Source: Calycina herbarum (lineage: Eukaryota > Ascomycota > Leotiomycetes > Helotiales > Pezizellaceae). Taken from it: a stretch of 64,000 bases of DNA. Numbering within the stretch: position 1 is the first letter of the stretch; the number at the start of each line of letters is the position of its first letter. Under the pieces are notes generated by a model. It was given only the letters and a program-made list of their open reading frames with translations, was not told where the DNA came from and did not search any database. This document shows positions 55,672 to 64,000 of this stretch, piece after piece. Both the position numbers and the translations under genes were made by a program. The stretch covers positions 248,001-312,000 of the forward strand of contig LLEY01000013.1 of the NCBI GenBank assembly GCA_001414485.1, in the 5' to 3' direction.

Positions 55672-56685
55672 CTAAACAGCAGCAGAAGTCTTATCCTTAG
55701 GCAAAGGAGTAAATCTCAAATAAGGCTTCACAATCCGAAACTCTGGGAACAAAGTCTTGGCCTCCTCATTCTTAACACTAGGGTGGACGATAACATCCTC
55801 ACCCGGAATCCAGTTGATAGGAGTAGTGATGCGGTGCTTGTCACCAGTTTGAAGGGAGTCGACGACACGAAGGACCTCAGCGGTGTTGCGGCCGGTGGAG
55901 GCGGGGTAGGAGAGGATGAGACGGATGGTTTTCTTGGGGTCGATGATGAAGACGGAGCGGATGGTGAAGGCGATTCCTTTTGCGTCGACGTTGGTGGTGT
56001 CTTGGTGGTCGAGCCTGTTTTTTCACTCATCAGTCCTAGTCCCAGCCAGAGGGATTTGAATAATAATAAAATAAGCACGATAATAGCAGGGTACTTACAT
56101 GTCATAGGCGTATGCAACTTGTCGGCTCTTATCCCCAATAATTGGGAAAGAAAGCTTGCTCCCGGAAATCTCATCAATATCCTTGATCCATCCTCCGTGA
56201 GACTCAACCGTGTTGGCGGAGAGCCCAATCAACTTGACACCACGCTTGGTGAACTCAGGCTCGAGTTTGGCAAAGGCGCCCAGCTCGGTGGTGCAGACGG
56301 GAGTATAATCCTCGGGGTGGGAGAAGAGGACGACCCATTTGTCTCCGATGAACTCGTGGAAGTCGATTGGGCCAGTGGTCGTCTCGGCTCTGAAGTTTGG
56401 GGCGATGGATCCGAGGCGGAGACTGTGGTTGGGATTGTTAGTTTGTTGTCAAGTAAACAGATAGGATTGTGGAATAATTTGCTCCCACTTGGGAAGTTAT
56501 TCGCAGATGAAAGGAAACAAAAATGAAGTTTTATCTCTCCATTGAAGGTGGGAATTTGATGGTGTTGACAACGATGAACAATTGCAGCCTGCGATTGCGC
56601 AATGGCGGGGTCATGGAGGGGTAATCGAGCTGTTTTTGTGATAAAAGAGAACTTACGGAGCTGGTCTTTCTTCAGTAGCAGACAT
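55672..56685 (-). CDS. 1-Cys peroxiredoxin (Prx6/Prx1 type), 231 aa
   Basis: Thiol peroxidase that reduces hydrogen peroxide and organic hydroperoxides. Three exons (56685-56657, 56422-56099, 56014-55672) join in frame for 231 residues; introns are 234 and 84 nt. The peroxidatic cysteine lies in HPEDYTPVCTTELGAF, and the family sequence continues with LIGLSANTVESHGGWIKDID and FPIIGDKSRQVAYAYDM. The Prx6-class C-terminal domain is present (RSVFIIDPKKTIRLILSYPA, STGRNTAEVLRVVDSLQTGD, PINWIPGEDVIVHPSV). The N terminus (MSATEERPAPLRLGSIAPNF) has no mitochondrial presequence, so a cytosolic location is likeliest, unlike yeast Prx1. Confidence 0.92.
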
Positions 56686-58568
56686 GATGATGGTTTTTGG
56701 GAAGAGAAGTGTTTGTGTGGGAGATGGGTATCAAGAAGAGGTTGTACAGAAGTTTGTTTTGTGTTGAATGTGTTGAAGATTCAAAGCAGAAAGAGTTTCT
56801 CAATAAATGGAGGAAATCGGGCGATGATGTGCTCGGCGCCCTTTTTCCTAAGCCTTTCCCCACCAACATATTTACCTGCCAAACGATCACGTCACCGCCA
56901 CTAAACCTCATTGGGATTAGTAGACTTCCGCTTTTGTCTGCCATGAAGAACAACATGCGACGTTGGATTACAAAACAATTCAAGTTTGGATTTGAAGTGA
57001 GGATGGCGGGGACCTCGAGGGAGATGAAGACGGCGAGGTGAAGAAAAAATGAACTGAAATGCATTGCAGAGGTAACTAAATATGCTGTGCAGTGTCTCGG
57101 GTTTTCTTTTAGCCCTGAACCTCAGGGTTGCGCCACATCAACTGGTTCTGAAATTAGATTTTGATGCCAGCAATATATTAAATTAATGAGGGACTTTGAG
57201 TACGAATAAGACTAGAATTACTTCCCCTTTCACATGCTTAGAAACTTCAGCAATTTACCCCTGCATCAGTTGATTCATCCGTTGGCACCGGGGCATCTGA
57301 TGTTGATAAACACTAAATACATACCAACAGTGCGGACAGGAATTCCGTACGCACTCTTTAAATTTAGCTAAGAATATTATAGCTTATAACTTAGTAATTA
57401 TATAGTATACTATATCTTAATAACGCTTGTAGAAGAATTCTACTTAGCGAATCTAACGGTTTCTTAAAAGCTCTTCTGTTGAGGAAATATGTAGTTCGGT
57501 CTAACTAGAGTGTAGGCGTAGCTAGTCCCGATTAGGTATAGCGTCACACGTAACAGCGTAGCTGTATGTATGCAGACGCGAACCTCGACCCTCTATACTC
57601 TTTAGTTAATATTACACTGTTCTACCAGCCCCCTGCCTTTGCTGTACAGACTCACTATACCAGTTATACTAGGTATAGGGAGATCTGCTTAATATAAAGT
57701 AGTATTATATATATTTACGTACGACTTCTTATAATAGAGAGAAGTTAAATAGATAGTTAATAGATTAATATAATATGTTTTATATATAATAAGATTGAAT
57801 TTATAAAGTTTGCTAAAGTTAGAAGATACGGCTCTGGCTAACAGAGGATCTAGAATTGGCTCCGAAGAATCCTTAACTAACTTTTCCTAATTTTAGCTAG
57901 CGGCAGTCGTAGCCAAAGAGCTAAAACAGGTCGCCTTCGATACTAGTCTAACTACTATCGCTCTCACCTTCGACTTACCCTTACTCACCTTAACTTATCT
58001 AAACCCGCCGGTAAAGCAGCTCTACTCACCTTTTCAAAGAGAAACAGATTTTCTTTATATTAGGATCATCTGTTGATATCTAGTGTCTTCGCAAGTCGGC
58101 TCTCTACTGCTCTGTCGACTTATTATTATTATTATTATTGCGAATGGAGATCAGACGAAAATTGTAAATAAGTAAATTGGACTGATGTGACTTTTGTTGC
58201 ATGTCGCACTTTTGAAAATGTCCCAGACCTTTAAATATAATAACTCGAGATCAGACGAAATTTAGTAAATTGGAGATTCCTCCTTCACCACTTCGTAAAT
58301 AGCGGAGTAGAAGACAAATCGATTGTTTCAGGAACTTAGGACAACGAAGAGTAACAAAAATCAAACCCTTCAAATGCTGGATGTAATTGCTCGAAGCTCG
58401 ATTCATCAGTTGAAATGTTCGAGGCGTTTTGGTGTCCCAAAGAACGATGGCCAGATATTTTAAAAGTAGCGTTCTCTAGCAAGTAAATCTACTTTTATGT
58501 AACTTTTAGACTCCATCTCTACTCATGGTATCAAAATATTTGCTGCAAATCAGTGCTTTTCAATCCTA
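56686..58568. other. Intergenic region with AT-rich decayed DNA
   Basis: 56686-57060 holds the peroxiredoxin promoter. 57350-58030 is AT-rich, with many TA dinucleotides and frequent stops in all frames, as expected for an old repeat-induced-mutation target; no protein can be recovered. A (TTA)n tract ends at about 58139. A direct repeat gagatcagacgaaa ... agtaaattgg at 58147-58180 and 58247-58273 brackets a copy of the 19-mer acttttgttgcatgtcgca (58190-58208). Confidence 0.45.
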
Positions 58569-60616
58569 CTACGATGCAGGCACAGCTCCAATAGCCTCCT
58601 GTGACTTATCCCCAGACACTTCCGCTGGCTTTTCCGTTTCGGACAATACCTTTTCGTCTGGCTTCACCTCTTCTGGTTTATTTTCTGCTTCCGCAGTCGT
58701 CTTCTCTTCCTCGACCTTCTTCTCGGGCTCTGAAGTGGTTGCTTCAAGCGCACTCACGCTCTCCTTCTCGCCTCTAATGCCACCGACAACTTTTAATCCT
58801 GCTGCTTCCTTGACGAGTTCCTCTAGATTCGACTTTCTTAGAATTCTTTTTCGAACTTCTGGTACGAGGTCGGCAATGTTGACAAGAACACCATCCTTTT
58901 CTGGGTGGCCATCTCGTAGTCCCATTTCCTTGATTTTGACCTTGCCGGCTTTCATCTCGTCCTCACCGATGACGATAGCCAGAGGGGTTCCGTTCTTATC
59001 TGCAGCAGCGAATTGATTTGGGAGTTTGGGTTTGACTTTGTAGAGAAATTCAGTCTGTAAGCAATTGTTAGTTTGGATGCAAAAAGCGCAAAATGTATAA
59101 GGGGACTTACCTTGATTCCTGCGTCCCATAACTTGGTGCATATCGACAGACGTTCTTTCAGCAAACCAGTGAAACCTTTGCCTCCAAATGCCATAACATA
59201 AACATCGGTCTCGTTATTTCGGACGGCCTCGGCGTTTTTGTCTGCTGCCATTCTGGCTTTCGTAACTGAGAAGATTCTATCGACACCAAATGAAATACCA
59301 ACGCAAGGAATCTTGGTCTTGCCGGAAAACTTTCCTACAAGGTCATCATATCGTCCACCTGCTGCTACGCTTCCTACACCAATACTAGGATCCGATGAGC
59401 GGTCCTCGTCAAAATCAACAGCACCCTTTCCACCAGAAGGCTTCTTTGATTTGGACTTGGATGCAGGAACAACAGTCGCCAATGGACCTGAGCCTGGAGC
59501 GGATCCTTCCGTGACAATCTCGTAGATAACCCCAGTATAATAGTCGAGTCCACGGGCGAGACTCAAATCGAAAGAGACGTTTTCTAAAGCATCGAATGCT
59601 TCGAGGTATGTAAATAACAGTTCCATGTCTGCCAAACCAGCCTTCATCGATTCGTTCGCCATAAGAACCGGGTCTGCTTGTAATTTGCTCAAGAGATCCC
59701 CCTGGCCTTTCTGTACAACATATTCTCCAATCTTGTCTGCAACAGCACCATCGAGTCCCTTTTCCTCAGTCATCTCTTTGCGTACTTCCTCCCAAGGTGA
59801 TTTGTCCAACTTGTCAACCGCAGAAGAAATTGTTCGAATCTTGTCCGATGGCACACCACAGACCTCGAATATTCCGTCCAGAATTTTTCGGTGGTTGAGT
59901 TTAATCGTATACTGTCCCTTCCACCCAAGGCCCTCAAACACTTCAGTTATAATTCTAACAATCTCGGCATCGGGAAGCATAGGGTCATAGACTCCCGCAA
60001 TATCGAAATCGCATTGGTAAAACTCTCGCATACGGCCCTTGGTCATGGCAGGTTGATCTCGTCTGTAAACCTTTGCAATATGGTATCGCTTGATCGATTG
60101 GCAATCTCGATTCATGGCCAGCCATCTCGCAAATGGAACTGTGAGATCATATCTTAACGAGCAGATCTCTCCTCCTTGATCCGCAAGATCGTAGATGAGT
60201 TTGCTATCCTCGCCATATTTTCCTGAGAGGATATCTTTTAATTCGAAGACTGGCGTATCGATTGTGACGGCACCGTGGCGCTTGAATACGTCGGTGATGG
60301 TGGAAAAGATCTTATCTCGAATGACCATGTCCTTTCCCTCCCCTATAATTTTGTTAGTTATTGTGACCAAGCCAGAAGTAAGAATAGCCCACATACAATC
60401 CTTCGTCCCCTTGGGAGTCTTCAACTCAAACTTTTGGCCCTTGGGAGTCATACTTGAATCGTCCTGGGTCACCACGTACCCCGCAACGGTTCTTGATAAT
60501 TTTCCACAGGTTGAGAATGTAGCCTTGGTGGGCGTACGCAATCGAGAGAGGTCTGGACTGCGTGGTATTCGTCGTGATCTCGCGGATCGAAATATTTGTA
60601 TTGTGAGAGACTGCAT
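58569..60616 (-). CDS. HTS1: Histidyl-tRNA synthetase, probable cytosolic and mitochondrial forms from two start codons (645 aa)
   Basis: Charges tRNA-His with histidine. Three exons (60616-60397, 60342-59111, 59054-58569; introns 54 and 56 nt) give 645 residues. Class II motifs are clear: TPKGTKDW and [17 protein letters not shown] motif 1 ([18 protein letters not shown]), [15 protein letters not shown], motif 2 [12 protein letters not shown], the HisA loop [21 protein letters not shown] and the motif 3 region GISFGVDRI. The first ATG (60616) adds 55 residues rich in Arg and Ser with almost no acid ([20 protein letters not shown]), a mitochondrial presequence. A second in-frame ATG (60451, [15 protein letters not shown]) would give the cytosolic enzyme, as in yeast HTS1. 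The last 85 residues are a Glu/Lys-rich tail not needed for catalysis. Confidence 0.93.
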
Positions 60617-60840
60617 TAACTTTCCCTGCAATTGTTGGCGGAAGGGCTACTCGATGGTGGAGAGTGGGAGTGAGAGGGGGATTAATGTTATTGGTTGGGC
60701 AGGTCTGACGACCCAAATATGATTCACAAGGCTGCTGCAGGCTTCTTGAGCCTTGCCTTGCTCCCCATCGCATCGCATCAACCGACCTCCCCTGCCCCAA
60801 TCCTCAACCTCCACACGATCCGCATGTAGAGCTTATCACC
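60617..60840. promoter_or_regulatory. Divergent promoter region between HTS1 and VPS33
   Basis: 224 bases between the HTS1 upstream ATG (minus) and the VPS33 ATG (plus). CT/CA-rich sequence (cctccacacgatcc...) leads into VPS33. Both housekeeping genes must share or interleave their promoter elements here. Confidence 0.6.
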
Positions 60841-63155
60841 ATGGCTCCTTATGCTGGCTTTGATACCGACCAGATTAAGGACAAGGCGAAGAAAGATCTG
60901 CTGTACTTGTTAGAGGGCGTAAGTAAGGACTCCCAGCGTGCAATCAGTCTCTCCGCCCCAACTAACCTCTCTACCTCCAGGTCCGTGGAAAGAAGAACCT
61001 CGTAATTGAACGAGGACTGGCTGGTCCCGTTTCATTATTCGTCAAAGTCTCGACATTGCGGGATTATGGAGTGGACAAAATATTCTTTTTGGAGGACGGC
61101 AATGCAGATGTCAGTCAACAGAATGTAGTCTTCATCGCTCGAGGGGAGTGTGCAAAGCATGCGCAAACGATAGCTGGTACGTCTAGGAGGATCTTCTCAT
61201 ACTATATTCACGAAATTCGAAATTCTATGGGCTCTTAGACAGAAGATGCGGATGTACTACCTCCACTCTGCGTATTCTTGGTTGAGCCCAAAATGGATGA
61301 TTCGGCATGGATTAATAGTATCTCTTTCATCCTACTCTATATGCTTGTGATACTGCCATTACATGCTGACATTCTCAGACCATATCAAACGGATGCAACG
61401 AGAGACTCAAACAGGACATGAGTTTTCCATCTTCTGGGTACCTCGGCGGACACTAGTATCCGAAAAGATACTTGAAGAGGCGGGAGTTTTAGGTGACACC
61501 AATATTGCCGAATTTCCCCTCTACTTTCTACCATTGGAGAAAGATATCTTGTCATTGGAATTAGAAGACTCCTTTACAGATCTGTACCTTCGAAAAGACC
61601 CCACGCCGATATTTATATTGGCACGTGCGTTGATGCTCATTCAACAAAAGCATGGACTTTTCCCGCGAATAACAGGAAAGGGTGACAATGCCAAAAGACT
61701 CGCAGACCTGCTCGCTAGGATGCGACAGGAACTGACTGCGGGAGAGGATTCCAATGAAAGCAACAAATTGGGTCTCACACCAAGTACGAATATCGAAAGT
61801 TTGATTGTCATTGACCGTGAAGTCGACTACGCTACTCCACTCCTTACTCAATTGACCTATGAAGGACTGATTGATGAAACCGTGGGAATTTCACACAACA
61901 AAGCCGAAGTAGATTCTTCGATTGTTGGTGCCGCGCCTCAACCAGCAGCTGGAACTTCAAGAGGAGCAGTAGGGGCGGCGCCCGTCCAAGGAAAGAAGAG
62001 ACAGATTGCTTTGGATTCATCCGACAAACTTTATCATCAACTGAGAGACACAAATTTTGCCATTGTTGGGAATCTGTTGAGTAAAGTTGCTAGGCGGCTT
62101 AAAGATGATTATGAAAGCCGACATAGTACTCAAACCACGGCAGAGTTGCGAGATTTTGTAACCAAGCTCCCCGGTTATCAAGCCGAGCAATCGAGCTTGA
62201 AGATTCATACTGGTCTAACTGAGGAAATTATGAGGCATACACGTACTGATCAGTTCACTAGACTGCTAGAGGTTCAACAAAACATTGCAGCAGGGGCCGA
62301 TCCATCATCACAGCACGACTCTATTGAAGAGCTGATTGCTCGAGATGCACCACTCACTGAAGTTTTGAGAATTTTGTGCTTGGAATCATGTATTTCCGGA
62401 GGCATCAAACCCAGGGAACTCGAAACATTTAAGAAGAATATCTTGCAGGCGTATGGCTATCAACATATCCTGACCCTGGATGCTCTTGAGAAACTACAAC
62501 TCCTTTTATCTCGCACCTCTCCCATGGCAACGATGATTCCAATCGGGCCAACGGTTGCAACGATCGGCACGAAAACAAACTACACATATCTCCGGAAAGC
62601 ACTTCGTCTAATCGTAGACGAGGTCAACGAACAAGATCCAAATGATGTCGCTTACGTCTACAGTGGATACGCACCCCTATCAATACGTTTAGTACAATGC
62701 ATTTTGCAAAAACAATACTTGACCTCCATTACCCGTGGCGGCAACGCAAACAACATTGCCGTCGGAACTGGCGGTGCATCCCAGGGATGGCGTGGATTCG
62801 AGGAAGCCATCAAACATGTTCGAGGGCAAACATTCGATGAAGTGCAAAAGGGCGAGGATAAAGCAGTTAAAGCGAGGGCATTACTCACTGGCAGTGGGGA
62901 GAAGAAGACTGTGTTTGTGGTTTTCTTGGGGGGGATCACTTTTACGGAGATTGCTGCGTTGAGGTTTATTGCGAAGAAGGAAGAAGGTATGTTAAACTCT
63001 TTCAAAACTTTTGTGAGTTGTGGGTGCATTGCTAATGAGATACAGCGCGGAAACAAATTGTTATTTGTACGACTTCTATTATTAGTGGGACGAGGATTAT
63101 GGATGCGGCGATTGAGAAGGGGACTTTGGGGAGGAATAGTGCTCCTGCTGTGTGA
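60841..63155 (+). CDS. VPS33: Vacuolar protein sorting protein VPS33 (Sec1/Munc18 family), 663 aa
   Basis: Sec1/Munc18 subunit of the HOPS and CORVET tethering complexes, which assembles SNAREs for fusion at the vacuole and endosomes. Four exons (60841-60918, 60981-61176, 61379-62986, 63046-63155) join in frame for 663 residues, close to the usual length. The second intron is 202 nt, the others 59-62. Text typical of VPS33: LLYLLEGVRGKKNLVIERGL (domain 1), LRDYGVDKIFFLEDGNAD, HEFSIFWVPRRTLVSEKILE, SLIVIDREVDYATPLLTQLT followed by YEGLIDE, QFTRLLEVQQNIAAG, and RLVQCILQ. Near the C terminus come FVVFLGGITFTEIAALRFIA and ARKQIVICTTSIISGTRIMD. The true last exon ends at TGA 63153-63155; reading through the last intron gives a longer false end at 63186. 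Confidence 0.93.
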
Positions 63156-64000
63156 GCTTGATACCCTTCTGCCTAGTTTACTTTGATGTTGACGTGTTGA
63201 TAATGTAATATTATTTTTCATGAACCCTTCGTAGCGAGGAGGCGGGATTTTTAATTGGGGAGTTTTTTTTTGATTACTTTCCTTCTTGTCTTTTTTGGTC
63301 TACGAGGCACCGCGTAAGGTGGTGGCAATTGCGAGTGCGATGTCGGACCTGGCTATCACGCTTCAATGTCGGTTTGAGCTTGAAGTTGCAAGGCAGTCCT
63401 TGGGCGTTATGCTTTGAGCCTTAAGGACTGCTTGTTTTTCTGTTTGGTGTTTTATTTGGTCGTATGTTTTTGGTTCTTCCATTTCAACCTCGTTTTGTTT
63501 GCCTTGCCAGCCCCCGTCGAAGTATGTCAAGCGCCATGCTAGTCATGTTGCCCTGGTCATGTTCACGTGGCATAAGAACTTAGGAAACTGTCAGAGATTC
63601 ATCAGCTCTGGGCGCATAATCTGCACACTCCTGAGTTTCCGAATTCCTTACATCAGAATCGCACTTCCTTCACAGCCTACTCAGCCCTTACTCGCCTGCC
63701 TAGTTAGGGAGCCTCGGCTTGTAGTCTCCTGACCAGGCGAAGATACAGGCAACTTTTTACTTGAGTGTGGATGTTAATCCAAGTAGAAACCAGACTGAGC
63801 TCATCACGATAGCTTCTCCGGGCGTTGTATTAAGAAGGTGGATCACTTTTGTCCTTGGTTTAGCTCACCGATGTAAGACGCTCGGTCATTGTTCTCTGCA
63901 ACTCTTCTAGCTCACCTATAGCGAGGAGAATTAAGAAATAGACCCTCTAAATTCTACAGAAATTCTCTCAATTATATCGTCTTCACTGTGTCGATTTAGG
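63156..64000. other. Intergenic region to the right edge
   Basis: Downstream of VPS33. No gene recognised; one open frame at 63499-63732 has no family resemblance. Confidence 0.4.

Noticed and set aside
55438..56526. Plus-strand open frame of 362 codons
   Set aside because: It is the antisense shadow of the peroxiredoxin exons.
63156..63186. Longer VPS33 end reading through the last intron
   Set aside because: Splicing 62987-63045 restores the conserved ARKQIVICTTSIISG ending; the read-through frame is not VPS33-like.
1..64000. CRISPR arrays, rRNA, telomeric TTAGGG arrays, secondary-metabolite backbone genes
   Set aside because: Looked for and not seen; this is a eukaryotic nuclear window without such features.

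Overview
The window is nuclear DNA of a filamentous ascomycete. Genes carry many short GT-AG introns (mostly 45-65 nt), sit on both strands without operons, and include fungal families such as a fungal-specific transcription factor, alternative NADH dehydrogenase, SAM37, Bud27/URI, HTS1, VPS33 and a MUP1-type permease. Gene content and style would suit Leotiomycetes (Sclerotinia/Botrytis relatives), but that placement is inference; nothing here proves a species. Gene models were spliced by eye and checked for open reading frame and codon phase across every junction.

Layout. 1-3.1 kb: the C-terminal part of a Zn2Cys6-type transcription factor (frame broken near 800) and an 88-residue protein. 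3.5-3.9 kb: a 151-bp non-autonomous hAT-like element with an 8-bp target-site duplication, directly followed by a palindromic minisatellite of about 45 bp per unit. 4.0-13.1 kb: an accessory-looking island with an unknown three-exon protein, a chromodomain gene fragment, a broken orphan gene and an AIM9-like pseudokinase. It is bounded by two relics of the NADH dehydrogenase gene whose intact copy lies at 13.75-15.7 kb. This suggests a tandem duplicate was split by about 9 kb of inserted DNA. 16.4-17.8 kb: SAM37. 17.9-28.6 kb: more than 10 kb without a convincing gene. 28.6-38.5 kb: a conserved unknown protein, an MFS transporter, a Ppc89/Cep57-like spindle-pole protein, and a Bud27/URI prefoldin-like protein divergent from it. 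38.5-42.7 kb: repeats, including a second hAT-like element (462 bp) and more of the palindromic units. 42.7-50.1 kb: a secreted Ser/Thr-rich wall-type protein and a methionine-type amino-acid permease. 50-55.6 kb: gene-free, with repeat pieces. 55.7-63.2 kb: a 1-Cys peroxiredoxin, then histidyl-tRNA synthetase and VPS33 transcribed divergently from a 224-bp intergenic region.

The genes do not form one pathway. Mitochondrial functions recur (type II NADH dehydrogenase, SAM37, probable dual-targeted HisRS), but these look like independent housekeeping genes. The most noteworthy material is the repeat biology: a MITE-like hAT family with clear target duplications, a second hairpin family (one copy inside an intron), the palindromic 45-bp units, and the island within a decayed NADH dehydrogenase duplicate.
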